Assembly: GCF_900454865.1 (NCBI RefSeq)
Contig: NZ_UGTV01000015.1
Coordinates: forward strand, 434,001-498,000
Length of the DNA stretch: 64,000 nt
Reading direction: 5' to 3'
DNA from: Pasteurella canis
Lineage (GTDB): Bacteria; Pseudomonadota; Gammaproteobacteria; Enterobacterales; Pasteurellaceae
The notes under the pieces were generated by a model. It saw nothing but the letters and a program-made list of their open reading frames with translations. It ran no database searches and was not told the origin of the DNA. The position numbers and the translations under genes are program-made. Positions 18,787-28,683 of this stretch are shown here, one piece after another. Position 1 is the first letter of the stretch. Each line of letters begins with the position of its first letter.

Positions 18787-21037
18787 ATTCACTTTCAGGT
18801 GCAATCACTTCAATTTCAGCATGGCTATGTAAGCCACGAGGGAGTTGAGTTCCTTTTCTGCCTCGCTCTGCACGGAATTTTTGCAGTTCTTCAGGTTTTA
18901 AGGTGATTTTCCGTTTACCTGAATGGAAAACAAGCGTAGAGTTTTCTCTAATTAATAATAACCGTACGAGCAACTCTGTACGGGCTTTTGCGTTGGCTGC
19001 TGGAATTGTCACAATTTTGTTGCCTTTACCTTTAGTCAGTGAGGGTAAATCATTGACTGGAAAGATCAACATTCTGCCAGCTGAAGTCAGTGCGACTAAT
19101 AAGGCGTTGTTATCAGTAAGCGTTAAGGGCATTAATACTTTAGCGTTTTCAGGTAATGAAATCAGTGCTTTACCTGCTTTATTGCGTGCAACTAAATCCT
19201 CAAATTTACAAATAAAGCCATAGCCAGCATCAGATGCCATCAGCAATGCTTGATTTTCATTTTCAATTAAAACATGCTCAATTGTTGCTCCCGATGGTAA
19301 TGTCAATTTACCTGTTAATGGTTCGCCCTGAGAGCGTGCAGAAGGTAAGCTGAGTGGATCTAATGCATAGCTGCGTCCGGTACTGTCAATAAATACTGCA
19401 GGCTGATTACTTTTACCATATGCATGATCAAGATATTTATCACCCGCTTTATAACTGATGTTTTGGACATCAATATCATGGCCTTTAGCGCAACGCACCC
19501 AACCCATTTCTGAGAGAATAACGGTTACTGGCTCAGCCGGTGTCATTTCATTTTCCGAAATTGCTTTAGCTTCCGCACGTTCAACTAATGGTGATAAACG
19601 TGGACTGGCATAAGTTTTTGCATCTTGCTGAATTTCTTTTTTGATTAATGAATTTAAACGGCGATCAGATCCTAATGTGAGTTGTAAACTATCACGTTCC
19701 TCTTCTAAACGTTTTTTTTCTGCTTGTAATTCGTGCTCTTCTAATTTAGCTAAATGACGTAAGCGTAAGTTTAGAATCGCTTCGGCTTGTTCATCTGTTA
19801 AACTAAAGCGAGTCATTAATACAGGTTTTGGCTCGTCTTCATGACGGATAATGTGTATCACCTCATCGATATTGAGATATGCAATCATTAAACCTTCAAG
19901 AATATGTAAACGTGTTAGGACCTTATCAAGGCGATGCTGGAGGCGACGAGTCACGGTAGTTCGACGGAACTGAAGCCATTCCGTCAGGATTTCGACTAAA
20001 TTTTTTACAGCTGGCTTATTATCTAAGCCAATCATATTCATATTGACACGATAACTCTTTTCTAAATCAGTAGTTGCAAATAAATGTGCCATTAACGCAT
20101 CTACATCAACACGATTAGAGCGAGGGACAATAACAATACGAGTGGGATTTTCATGATCGGCCTCATCACGAATATCTTCTACCATAGGTAATTTTTTGGC
20201 AGTCATTTGATCCGCGATTTGAGTAATGATTTTTGAAGGCGAGGCTTGATGTGGGAGCGCGGTAATAATAATTTCACCATCTTCTTTTTTCCATACTGCA
20301 CGCATACGGATAGAACCGCGACCTTGCTCATATAATTTACGAATATCGTCTTTTGATGAGATAATTTCAGCTTCTGTCGGATAATCTGGGCCTTGTACTA
20401 CACTTAATAAATCATCTAACGTAGCTCTCGGATTCTCAATCAACATAACTGCGGCATCAGCAATTTCATTAATGTTATGTGGTGGGATATCCGTTGCCAT
20501 TCCTACCGCAATCCCTGTTGTGCCATTCAATAAAATATGTGGCAAACGTGCAGGTAAATATTGTGGTTCAGATAATGTGCCATCAAAGTTAGGTTGATAA
20601 TCAACAGTACCTTGTCCTAATTCAGACAATAGAACCTCAGCAATTTTTGATAAGCGAGATTCAGTATAACGCATGGCAGCAAAAGATTTGGGATCATCGG
20701 GAGCGCCCCAGTTACCTTGCCCATCGACTAAAGGGTAACGATATGAAAAAGGCTGTGCCATTAATACCATTGCTTCATAACAAGCAGAATCTCCATGTGG
20801 ATGAAATTTTCCCAGTACGTCCCCGACTGTACGTGCAGACTTTTTGTATTTTGCGGCTGCATTCAAGCCTAACTCAGACATAGCGTAAATGATACGGCGT
20901 TGGACAGGTTTTAATCCATCGCCAATAAAAGGTAATGCACGATCCATAATGACGTACATGGAATAATTCAAATAAGCTTTTTCGGTGAACTCGCGTAATG
21001 GCGTTTGTTCAATACCTTCATAGTTAATTATGTTCAT
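18785..21037 (-). CDS. parC: DNA topoisomerase IV subunit A
   Basis: Decatenating type II topoisomerase subunit. 750 residues. The catalytic tyrosine is in AAMRYTES (Tyr124). The quinolone region reads [12 protein letters not shown], with Ser84 and Glu88 equivalent to E. coli Ser80/Glu84, so no classical resistance change. It has the shorter C-terminal pinwheel and no gyrase GyrA box. parE lies 337 bases upstream on the same strand. Confidence 0.97.
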   Translation of the reverse strand: MNIINYEGIEQTPLREFTEKAYLNYSMYVIMDRALPFIGDGLKPVQRRIIYAMSELGLNAAAKYKKSARTVGDVLGKFHPHGDSACYEAMVLMAQPFSYRYPLVDGQGNWGAPDDPKSFAAMRYTESRLSKIAEVLLSELGQGTVDYQPNFDGTLSEPQYLPARLPHILLNGTTGIAVGMATDIPPHNINEIADAAVMLIENPRATLDDLLSVVQGPDYPTEAEIISSKDDIRKLYEQGRGSIRMRAVWKKEDGEIIITALPHQASPSKIITQIADQMTAKKLPMVEDIRDEADHENPTRIVIVPRSNRVDVDALMAHLFATTDLEKSYRVNMNMIGLDNKPAVKNLVEILTEWLQFRRTTVTRRLQHRLDKVLTRLHILEGLMIAYLNIDEVIHIIRHEDEPKPVLMTRFSLTDEQAEAILNLRLRHLAKLEEHELQAEKKRLEEERDSLQLTLGSDRRLNSLIKKEIQQDAKTYASPRLSPLVERAEAKAISENEMTPAEPVTVILSEMGWVRCAKGHDIDVQNISYKAGDKYLDHAYGKSNQPAVFIDSTGRSYALDPLSLPSARSQGEPLTGKLTLPSGATIEHVLIENENQALLMASDAGYGFICKFEDLVARNKAGKALISLPENAKVLMPLTLTDNNALLVALTSAGRMLIFPVNDLPSLTKGKGNKIVTIPAANAKARTELLVRLLLIRENSTLVFHSGKRKITLKPEELQKFRAERGRKGTQLPRGLHSHAEIEVIAPESE

Positions 21038-21374
21038 AATGTTATTTTATTTTGAGATTATTTTTTATGTTTTGTATTCGGTTATATCGTTATTTTTCAG
21101 TTTTTATATTGAATTTCGCTGGTTGTAATTCTCTTTTTTGTTTGCTTAAAAAAGAACGCAAAAGAAAAAAGGTTATTAGCTAAACAGCTTATCTTCATTG
21201 TAAAATTGTCATTTACACAAAATAGATCATTTTTTTCATTGTTTCGCTATTTTATTTGGTTAAAGAATTTTTCTTTATTTACACTCGTTACATGAGAAAA
21301 TTTAGGTAAAATCTACCGCACTTATCGATTTACTCATCTTTATGTATAAATTTATTTTATTCAGAAATGTCAAT
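21038..21374. other. 337-base parE-parC intergenic region
   Basis: Very AT-rich. It contains one uptake signal (ACCGCACTT, 21315-21323) and an A/G-rich stretch at about 21147-21175. I find no convincing ORF, hairpin terminator or RNA. The spacing is long for genes that encode two parts of one enzyme, so parC may have its own promoter here. Confidence 0.5.
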
Positions 21375-23273
21375 TTATACACTCAAGTCAACTTGATCAC
21401 CTTTTGTTTGCAACCAATTTTTACGATCTTCTGAGCGTTTTTTCGCAAGCAGCATATCCATTAACTCCAAGGTTTCAGCACCTTCATTCTCTTCTTTATG
21501 GTAAGTGAGTTGTACTAAACGGCGAGTATTGGGATCCATTGTGGTTTCGCGTAATTGGATCGGATTCATTTCACCGAGTCCTTTAAAACGTTGTACGTTA
21601 GGTTTACCTTTTTTATTTTTCAAGCGATCTAAAATCGCTTCTTTTTCTCCTTCATCTAAGGCGTAGAAGATTTCTTTCCCTAGATCTATACGATAGAGTG
21701 GAGGCATGGCGACATAAACATGGCCATTTTGTACTAATTTAGGGAAATGACGTAAAAATAAAGCGCAGAGTAATGTCGCAATATGTAAGCCATCGGAGTC
21801 AGCATCGGCAAGGATACACACTTTACCATAGCGTAGTTGAGAGAGATCTTCACTATCAGGATCAATACCTAGTGCAACAGCAATATCATGAATTTCATTA
21901 GAAGATAGCACTTGTTCAGAAGACACTTCCCATGTATTTAAAATTTTGCCACGCAAAGGTAATATTGCTTGATATTCACGATCACGAGCTTGTTTGGCAG
22001 ACCCACCTGCTGAGTCACCTTCTACAAGAAATAATTCAGTTTTTGCTAAATCTTGTTGACTACAATCAGCAAGCTTACCAGGTAATGCAGGACCACTGAC
22101 TAATTTTTTACGCACTACTTTTTTGGTGGCGCGTAAACGACGTTGTGCTGAGCTAATGGCAATTTCAGCAAGCTGTTCGGCTTGTTGTACATTTTGGTTT
22201 AACCACAAGCTAAACGCATCTTTAACTACACCGCTGACAAAAACAGCACTTTGGCGTGAGGATAAGCGTTCTTTGGTTTGCCCTGCAAATTGAGGATCTT
22301 GCATTTTAAGAGACAGAACGTATGCACAACGTTCCCAAATGTCGTCTGCCGTTAATTTTACACCGCGTGGCAATAAGTTACGAAATTCACAGAACTCACG
22401 CATTGCATCAAGTAAACCTTGGCGTAGACCGTTAACATGTGTTCCACCTTGAATAGTTGGAATGAGATTAACATAACTTTCGCCTAATAATTCACCGCCT
22501 TCAGGTAACCATAATAACGCCCAACTGACAGCTTCTGTATTGCCTTTGAAATCACCAATAAAAGGTTTTTCGGGAAGAGTAACGAAACCATCCACTGCTT
22601 CACTTAAATAATCTGCTAACCCATCTTCATATAGCCAGCAGTCTTCAGTATTATTAACTTTATCAATAAATTTAATTTCTAGACCTGAACACAGTACTGC
22701 TTTCGCGCGTAATAAATGTCGTAAGCGTGATACTGAGAATTTATCGCTATCAAAATATTTTGGATTGGGTTTGAAATGAACAGTAGTACCTGTATTGCGT
22801 CGACCACAAGTACCAATGACTTCAAGTTCTTCTACTTTCACACCATTTTCAAAGGCAATTTTATATACTTCTCCATTGCGTTTTACTGTGACGTCAACAC
22901 GTTCAGACAATGCATTGACCACGGAAATACCCACACCGTGTAAACCACCTGAAAACTCATAATTTTTATTGGAGAATTTACCACCAGCGTGCAGTTTAGT
23001 GAGTATGACTTCAACACCTGAGACTTTTTCAATAGGATGAATATCTACAGGCATTCCCCTTCCATTATCAATGACTTCAAGGGATTGATCCTTATGCAAA
23101 ATCACTTCAATTTTTGTTGCATGCCCTGCTAATGCTTCATCAACACTGTTATCAATGACCTCTTGACCTAAATGGTTTGGGCGAGTGGTATCTGTATACA
23201 TACCTGGACGTAACTGTACAGGTTCAAGATCTTTTAATACGGTGATTTCGTGTGCTGAATAATTGGTTGTCAT
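21375..23273 (-). CDS. parE: DNA topoisomerase IV subunit B
   Basis: ATPase subunit of topoisomerase IV. 632 residues. The GHKL ATP-binding motifs are VIDNSVDEALAGH (about 41-53), DNGRGMPVD and GGLHGVGISVVNALS; the TOPRIM motif EGDSAGGSAKQ (about 412-422) and ADADSDGLHIATLL are intact; the C-terminus carries RFKGLGEMNPIQL. It lacks the extra insertion of gyrase B and is the right length for ParE. Confidence 0.97.
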   Translation of the reverse strand: MTTNYSAHEITVLKDLEPVQLRPGMYTDTTRPNHLGQEVIDNSVDEALAGHATKIEVILHKDQSLEVIDNGRGMPVDIHPIEKVSGVEVILTKLHAGGKFSNKNYEFSGGLHGVGISVVNALSERVDVTVKRNGEVYKIAFENGVKVEELEVIGTCGRRNTGTTVHFKPNPKYFDSDKFSVSRLRHLLRAKAVLCSGLEIKFIDKVNNTEDCWLYEDGLADYLSEAVDGFVTLPEKPFIGDFKGNTEAVSWALLWLPEGGELLGESYVNLIPTIQGGTHVNGLRQGLLDAMREFCEFRNLLPRGVKLTADDIWERCAYVLSLKMQDPQFAGQTKERLSSRQSAVFVSGVVKDAFSLWLNQNVQQAEQLAEIAISSAQRRLRATKKVVRKKLVSGPALPGKLADCSQQDLAKTELFLVEGDSAGGSAKQARDREYQAILPLRGKILNTWEVSSEQVLSSNEIHDIAVALGIDPDSEDLSQLRYGKVCILADADSDGLHIATLLCALFLRHFPKLVQNGHVYVAMPPLYRIDLGKEIFYALDEGEKEAILDRLKNKKGKPNVQRFKGLGEMNPIQLRETTMDPNTRRLVQLTYHKEENEGAETLELMDMLLAKKRSEDRKNWLQTKGDQVDLSV

Positions 23274-23394
23274 AATCGTTTGTTATATTTATCTATTTTT
23301 ATCGTCAAAATTGACCAGATTCTAGCAAAAAAAGCATATTTTTGCACTATGGCATATTTATTCAAAAAAGAACAATAAATAATGGGGAAAACGA

Positions 23395-23422
23395 TTGCTC
23401 ATTAATTGGAGTTGGCTATAAT
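23395..23422 (+). promoter_or_regulatory. Sigma-70-type promoter of nspC
   Basis: TTGCTC (23395-23400), 16 bases, then TATAAT (23417-23422), 26 bases before the nspC ATG. Confidence 0.6.
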
Positions 23423-23447
23423 GGCTAGCTTTAATTTTTATGAATAA

Positions 23448-24590
23448 ATGAGTAAAAAAGGGGTTAAAAATAAAATGACTGAATTACAAACACCTTATTA
23501 TCTGATTGATAAAAGTAAGCTGTTACGTAACATGGAAAAAATCGCCTATTTACGTGAAAAGTCAGGTGCAAAAGCATTACTTGCCTTGAAGTGTTTTGCG
23601 ACATGGGGGGTGTTTGATTTTATGAGTCAATTTATGGATGGCACAACTTCATCATCATTATATGAGGTAAAGCTTGGTAAAGAAAAGTTTGGTGGTGAAA
23701 CCCACGCTTACAGCGTTGCTTATTCAAATGAGGAAATTGATGAAGTGGTCGCGAATGCAGATAAAATTATTTTTAATTCCATTAATCAGTTACAACGCTT
23801 TGCAGATCGTACTGGGGATTTACCACGTGGATTACGTGTGAATCCTCGTGTCAGTACGTCAAGTTTCTTACTTGCTGATCCTGCACGTCCACATAGTCGT
23901 TTAGGGGAATGGGATATTCATAAAATCCGTGAAATCATGCCTTTAATAAATGGTTTTATGTTTCATAATAATTGTGAAAATGAAGATTTCGATAAATTTT
24001 GCGAGATGCTTGATCGCATTGAAAATGAATTTGGCGAATTATTACACCAAGTGAAATGGGTCAGTCTTGGAGGAGGCATTCATTTTACTGGTGAAAATTA
24101 TCCATTAGAGGCATTTGCAGAACGTTTAAAACAGTTTTCTGATAAGTTCGCTGTACAAGTATACCTGGAGCCAGGTGAAGCTTCGATTACGCTAAGTACA
24201 AGTTTAGAAGTCACGGTGTTAGATGTTTTAAATAACGGTAAAGAATTAGCGATTGTGGATGCGGCAACAGAAGCACATATGCTAGATTTATTAATTTATC
24301 GCTCCGAAGCGAAATTATTGCCAGATGCCTTCAAAGGCAAAGGTGAATATGAATATATGGTTTGTGGTAAATCTTGTTTGGCTGGTGATATTTTTGGTGA
24401 ATATCATTTTGAAAAACCATTAAAAATTGGTGATCGCATCTCATTTTGTGATGCGGCTGGTTATACCATGGTGAAGAAAAACTGGTTCAATGGTGTAAAT
24501 ATGCCAGCCATTGTGATTAAAGAACTTGATGGTTCAGTTCGAGTGGTAAAAGAATTTGGCTATCAAGATTATGTTGAGAGTCTATCTTAA
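23448..24590 (+). CDS. nspC: Carboxynorspermidine decarboxylase NspC
   Basis: PLP-dependent fold-type III decarboxylase that makes norspermidine or spermidine from the carboxy-intermediate. 380 residues as drawn; an in-frame ATG at 23475 (MTELQTPYYLIDK) would give 371 and resembles the family N-terminus, and neither start has an ideal binding site. The PLP-lysine region is LLALKCFATWG, and later motifs are HNNCEN, GGGIHFTGENY, YLEPGEA, CLAGDIFGEY and the C-terminal AGYTMVKKNWFNG. It is followed by carboxynorspermidine dehydrogenase, which makes its substrate. Together with speF at the window start it gives this organism two polyamine inputs. Confidence 0.94.
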   Translation: MSKKGVKNKMTELQTPYYLIDKSKLLRNMEKIAYLREKSGAKALLALKCFATWGVFDFMSQFMDGTTSSSLYEVKLGKEKFGGETHAYSVAYSNEEIDEVVANADKIIFNSINQLQRFADRTGDLPRGLRVNPRVSTSSFLLADPARPHSRLGEWDIHKIREIMPLINGFMFHNNCENEDFDKFCEMLDRIENEFGELLHQVKWVSLGGGIHFTGENYPLEAFAERLKQFSDKFAVQVYLEPGEASITLSTSLEVTVLDVLNNGKELAIVDAATEAHMLDLLIYRSEAKLLPDAFKGKGEYEYMVCGKSCLAGDIFGEYHFEKPLKIGDRISFCDAAGYTMVKKNWFNGVNMPAIVIKELDGSVRVVKEFGYQDYVESLS

Positions 24591-24601
24591 TAATGAATAA
24601 G

Positions 24602-24650
24602 AAGTGCGGTTGATGTTAGCAAAATTTTGTTAAAACAGACCGCACTTTTT
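24602..24650 (+). terminator. Paired uptake signals acting as nspC terminator
   Basis: AAGTGCGGT (24602-24610) and ACCGCACTT (24639-24647) are inverted and followed by T. The 28-base loop includes a second possible pairing (GCAAAATTTTGT). It lies 12 bases after nspC. Confidence 0.6.
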
Positions 24651-24789
24651 CGGTTTAACTTTATCGTATTGGATGATAAAGCTATCTCTGCCCTGATATT
24701 GACTTTTTAGGTTTTCAATATGTATCAGGTTTTTATTAACGCCTATGCCGATCCTTTAGCAAGCTCGGTACTTGGGAGGAAAATGCTAA
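24651..24789 (+). promoter_or_regulatory. Leader of the carboxynorspermidine dehydrogenase gene
   Basis: 139 bases between the USS hairpin and the ATG. It ends in a very strong binding site (GGGAGGA, 24774-24780). An ATG at 24720 opens a 41-codon ORF that overlaps the first part of the dehydrogenase gene in another frame, and the stretch GCCGATCCTTTAGCAAGCTC could fold. No known riboswitch is recognisable. Confidence 0.35.
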
Positions 24790-26028
24790 ATGAAAAAAAA
24801 TGTTTTGGTTATTGGTGCGGGTGGCGTATCACAAGTTGTGGTACATAAATGCGCGCAACATAATGATGTACTTGGTAAAATCTCTCTTGCTTCACGCAAA
24901 ATTGAAAAATGCCAAGCCATTGCGGAAAGTGTGGTAGAAAAAGGTAATTTTAAACTACCAGCGACCATTGAATGCTTTGAAATTGATGTATTTGACGTAG
25001 AAGCGACGAAAGCATTAATTCAAAAAACAGAATCACAAATTGTGATTAATGTGGGGCCATCATTTGTCAATATGTCCGTATTACAAGCTTGTATTGAAAC
25101 TGGTGCTGCATATATTGATACCGCAATGCACGAAGATCCAAGTAAAGTTTGCGAAACACCACCTTGGTATGCAAACTATGAATGGAAACGTCGTGAGTTA
25201 TGTAAACAAAACAATGTGACTGCAATTTTAAGTGCAGGCTTTGATCCTGGGGTTGTTAATGCCTATGCCGCATATGCAGTCAATGATGAGTTTGATAGCG
25301 TAGATAGTATTGATATTATTGATATTAACGCAGGGAGCCACGGTCGTTATTTTGCTACTAACTTTGATCCAGAAGTGAATTTTCGTGAGTTTACAGGGAC
25401 AGTTTGGAGTTGGCAAAATAGTCAATGGGTAGCTAACAAGATGTTTGAAGTGAAGCGTACGGATGATCTGCCAATAGTTGGTATGCAAAATTCTTACTTG
25501 ACAGGTCATGAAGAGCTACACTCGTTATCAACACATTTAAATGTCCCAAATATCCGTTTTTGGATGGGCTTTGGTGAGCATTATATTAATGTATTTAATG
25601 TACTGAAGAATCTGGGGTTATTATCGGTTCATCCTGTAAAAACCGCTGAAGGTTTAGAGGTGATTCCAATTAAGGTTGTGAAAGCCGTGTTGCCAGATCC
25701 AGCGTCTTTAGCACCAACATATACTGGTAAAACCTGTATTGGTAATTTGGTGAAAGGTAAAAAAGACGGTAAAGAGAAAGAAATTTTTATTTATAACGTC
25801 GCAGATCACAAAGAAGCTTATGAAGAAGTCGGTAGCCAAGGCATTTCCTATACTGCCGGAGTGCCAGCGGTAGCCGCTGCATTACTCATTGCCACAGGTG
25901 AATGGGATGTCGGTGAGATGTGTAATGTTGAGCAGCTTGATCCAAAACCATTTTTGAATCTTTTAAACAACATTGGCTTGCCAAACCGTATTAAAGATGA
26001 AAATGGTGATCGTGAATTAGTATTTTAA
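24790..26028 (+). CDS. Carboxynorspermidine/carboxyspermidine dehydrogenase
   Basis: Saccharopine-dehydrogenase-family enzyme (Lys1-like) that condenses aspartate semialdehyde with diaminopropane or putrescine using NADPH. 412 residues. The Rossmann nucleotide motif VIGAGGVSQVVVHKCA is at residues 5-20; VINVGPSF and AILSAGFDPGVVNAYAAYA follow, and the C-terminal half carries GISYTAGVPAVAAALLI. It is the natural partner of the upstream NspC. Because a terminator-like hairpin and a leader lie between them, separate control is possible. The product is norspermidine or spermidine depending on which diamine the cell supplies, which cannot be read from this window. Confidence 0.92.
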   Translation: MKKNVLVIGAGGVSQVVVHKCAQHNDVLGKISLASRKIEKCQAIAESVVEKGNFKLPATIECFEIDVFDVEATKALIQKTESQIVINVGPSFVNMSVLQACIETGAAYIDTAMHEDPSKVCETPPWYANYEWKRRELCKQNNVTAILSAGFDPGVVNAYAAYAVNDEFDSVDSIDIIDINAGSHGRYFATNFDPEVNFREFTGTVWSWQNSQWVANKMFEVKRTDDLPIVGMQNSYLTGHEELHSLSTHLNVPNIRFWMGFGEHYINVFNVLKNLGLLSVHPVKTAEGLEVIPIKVVKAVLPDPASLAPTYTGKTCIGNLVKGKKDGKEKEIFIYNVADHKEAYEEVGSQGISYTAGVPAVAAALLIATGEWDVGEMCNVEQLDPKPFLNLLNNIGLPNRIKDENGDRELVF

Positions 26029-26048
26029 CAGATATTAAGAATGAGAAG

Positions 26049-26075
26049 GTGCGAGTAATGACTCGCACTTTTTTT
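26049..26075 (+). terminator. Terminator after carboxynorspermidine dehydrogenase
   Basis: GTGCGAGT (26049-26056), a 4-base loop, ACTCGCAC (26061-26068), then T7. Note the near-uptake-signal sequence in the stem; a genuine uptake signal follows at 26103-26111. Confidence 0.8.
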
Positions 26076-26177
26076 CAAATTGCTAAAAATAGAGAAAAAC
26101 AGACCGCACTTTCTTTCGTCAATTCGGCTTGTTACAATGCAAACATGTTTAAATGAACACACTTAAGAGATGAACTT

Positions 26178-27095
26178 ATGAAACGACTACTTGACTGTAC
26201 TGCTACAGATTTCAAACAAATGAATGGACAACAATTAAAACAAGCTATTCGTGCGAGTGAAGGGCGAGTGATGCTGTCAGAAAACATGGTAGCGGTTCAA
26301 CCTTTATATCCGAATATAACGAATTCTGAATTAGCCGCAGCATTTGGTGCCGACTTGATTTTATTGAATTTGTTTGATGTTTTTCAACCACATGTTAATG
26401 GATTAGAATGTGATAAAGCAGATCAAACGATTCATACTTTAAAGCAATTAATTGGTCGCCCAATTGGTATTAATTTAGAACCTGTAGACATCAATGCAGA
26501 ACAAATAGAAGCCCTAGATACGATAGCAACGGGACGAATTGCGACAACCGAATCTTTACAGCAAGCAAAAAAATTAGGTTTTGATTTTATTTGTTTAACA
26601 GGTAATCCCAAAACTGGAGTAACCAATCAGGAAATTGTCAATGCGATTAAACGTGCTAGAGCTGTTTTCGGTGAAGAGGGGTTGATTATTGCAGGTAAAA
26701 TGCATGGTGCTGGTGTCGCAAATGAAACGGGCAGTAACATCATCTCACAACAGGATTTAGCTAATTTTATTGAAGCAGGTGCAGATATCATTCTACTTGC
26801 CGCACCTGGGACAGTACCTGGTATGACGGTCGAGAAAGTAGAAAAATATGTCCAGTTTATTCATGCCAAGGGCGCATTAGCCTTACTTGCCATTGGAACC
26901 AGTCAAGAAGGGGCTGATGAAGCCACTATTCGCCAAATTGCGTTAAACAGTAAAATGGCAGGCGCAGATATTTACCATATTGGCGATGCGGGTTTCTATG
27001 GTATTGCTGTGCCTGAAAATATTATGACTTATTCGATTGCTATTCGTGGGCGTCGTCATACTTATGTCCGTATGGCTATGTCAGTTAATCGTTAG
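26178..27095 (+). CDS. DUF7916-like TIM-barrel protein of unknown function
   Basis: 305 residues, soluble, no signal peptide. I recognise it as a member of a conserved family with the N-terminus MKRLLDCTATDF, often labelled DUF7916 or, misleadingly, haloacid dehalogenase-like. Alternating beta/alpha segments such as ADLILLNLFDVF, GRPIGINLEP, GFDFICLTGNP, GLIIAGKMHGAG, GADIILLAAPG and GADIYHIGDAG suggest a TIM barrel with phosphate-binding loops. No experimentally proven function is known to me. A methyltransferase gene follows after 37 bases on the same strand and may be co-transcribed. Confidence 0.6.
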   Translation: MKRLLDCTATDFKQMNGQQLKQAIRASEGRVMLSENMVAVQPLYPNITNSELAAAFGADLILLNLFDVFQPHVNGLECDKADQTIHTLKQLIGRPIGINLEPVDINAEQIEALDTIATGRIATTESLQQAKKLGFDFICLTGNPKTGVTNQEIVNAIKRARAVFGEEGLIIAGKMHGAGVANETGSNIISQQDLANFIEAGADIILLAAPGTVPGMTVEKVEKYVQFIHAKGALALLAIGTSQEGADEATIRQIALNSKMAGADIYHIGDAGFYGIAVPENIMTYSIAIRGRRHTYVRMAMSVNR

Positions 27096-27132
27096 GTCTA
27101 TTTGTTAATTTGAATGAAAATAAGTATAAAAA

Positions 27133-28614
27133 ATGGAAAAGACGGATTTAATTAAAGAAAGCTATAATGAGCTACCTTATGCTTCAAAAGGTTTTTCACA
27201 TACTTTGCCAGAAAGACAAAAAGCAGTACTGACTTTGCTCGGGTTTAAAACACCTGATATTACCCAAGCAAATGTTTTAGAAATAGGTTGTGGTTTTGGT
27301 GGCAATATCATTTGTAGTGCGTTTATTCATGATAAAGCACATTTCATTGGCGTTGATTTATCTGAAACACAGATTGAAGGTGGGAGACAAATTGTTGAGC
27401 AATTAGGTCTAAATAATGTAGAGCTTCTTTGCCAAGATATTTCCTATTTCGAGAACCTATCTGTTAAGTTTGATTATATTATTTGTCATGGCGTATTTAG
27501 CTGGGTACCTGAATCTGTCCGTATCAAAATTTTACAGCTAATAAAATCCCATTTAGCTGAAAATGGCTCAGCAACGATTTCTTATAACACTTATCCAGGT
27601 TGGAAATCTTTAGAAGTGTTAAAAGATATGATGAAGTTTAGAGTCAATGTGTTAGAGGAAAATGATCACTCTTTTTCGCCTTTAGAAAAAGTCGCCTATG
27701 GTAAAGGTACTGCTGAGTTTTTAAGTCAATATTCTTTTGGTGATAAACAATTAAAAGAGTCAGCAGATAGCCTTAAAACGAAAGATGATCATTATATTTA
27801 CCATGAGTATTTTGAAGAATATAACCATCCTTTTTATTTATATGACTTTAATCGATTATTAGAACAATATGGACTAGCTCATATTTGTGATTCCACAGTT
27901 GGAGCAAGCTTCCCTATTTTTAAAGATGATAATATTGAAGAAATGATTGACAATGAATGTGGTGATAATCATTTACTTAAGGAGCAATATTACGATTATT
28001 TGCTAAATAGACAATTTAGAACCAGTATTGTGACGCATTTAGAAAATAAAGAAAAATGTAATATTTCTCGTACAATTAAGATTGAACATTTAAATCAGTT
28101 ACATATTCGCGCCAGTTTAGGCAGCGAGTCTACTTCGAAAGTAGCGCTGAAATTAAAGGAGCTTTATCCAAATTCAATCAATGTAGCTGATTTTATCAAT
28201 ACTTATTTTGCAGATCATCGAGAAGAAGGATATTCTTCAATTTTATTAGAAATTTATAATCAATCAATTGAGTTTTATGCAAGAGCACTTGAAGTAAAGT
28301 GCTCGGATAAAGTGAAGTTGAAAGAAAAATATCGAAAATATTTTGAATATCACTTATCAACAGATCATCCTATGGTGACCTTGTCTAATTTTGTGGGGAA
28401 TACTTTAGTGCTGTCAAATAGTGAAATGAAAACGATATTATTATTTGATGGTGTTTTATCAGATAGTGAAGTAGAGCAATACTTATTGGATAAAATTGAT
28501 GAAGGGATTTTGAGTATTGGGAAAAATTATGAAGGGCAAGATAAACAACAAGTTGTTCGCCAATTTGTTAAAGACGTCCGCTCATTTATTGAAGCAAACT
28601 TTATGAATGATTAA
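27133..28614 (+). CDS. PKMT-like SAM-dependent methyltransferase with regulatory domain
   Basis: 493 residues. N-terminal class I methyltransferase: YNELPYASKGFSHTLPERQ (about 9-27), motif I VLEIGCGFGGN (about 52-62), GVDLSETQIE and CHGVFSWVP. The middle is the 'methyltransferase regulatory domain' type, and a C-terminal extension reaches residue 493. The architecture resembles Rickettsia protein-lysine methyltransferases PKMT1/2, which modify outer-membrane protein OmpB. A target here is not evident and small-molecule methylation remains possible. Only a weak binding site precedes the ATG, fitting co-transcription with the upstream gene. Confidence 0.72.
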   Translation: MEKTDLIKESYNELPYASKGFSHTLPERQKAVLTLLGFKTPDITQANVLEIGCGFGGNIICSAFIHDKAHFIGVDLSETQIEGGRQIVEQLGLNNVELLCQDISYFENLSVKFDYIICHGVFSWVPESVRIKILQLIKSHLAENGSATISYNTYPGWKSLEVLKDMMKFRVNVLEENDHSFSPLEKVAYGKGTAEFLSQYSFGDKQLKESADSLKTKDDHYIYHEYFEEYNHPFYLYDFNRLLEQYGLAHICDSTVGASFPIFKDDNIEEMIDNECGDNHLLKEQYYDYLLNRQFRTSIVTHLENKEKCNISRTIKIEHLNQLHIRASLGSESTSKVALKLKELYPNSINVADFINTYFADHREEGYSSILLEIYNQSIEFYARALEVKCSDKVKLKEKYRKYFEYHLSTDHPMVTLSNFVGNTLVLSNSEMKTILLFDGVLSDSEVEQYLLDKIDEGILSIGKNYEGQDKQQVVRQFVKDVRSFIEANFMND

Positions 28615-28633
28615 ATAAGTGTTTGTTTAATTA

Positions 28634-28660
28634 AAAAGAGGTGCAGTATGCACCTCTTTT
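28634..28660. terminator. Bidirectional terminator between the methyltransferase and glnE
   Basis: AAAAGAGGTGCA (28634-28645) pairs perfectly with TGCACCTCTTTT (28649-28660) around a 3-base loop, with A- and T-rich flanks suited to both strands. Confidence 0.88.
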
Positions 28661-28683
28661 ATCATATTCATCATAATGTTTCA

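Noticed and set aside
21147-21175. A/G-rich stretch between parE and parC as a possible structured RNA
   Set aside because: No self-complementarity long enough and no similarity to a known RNA.
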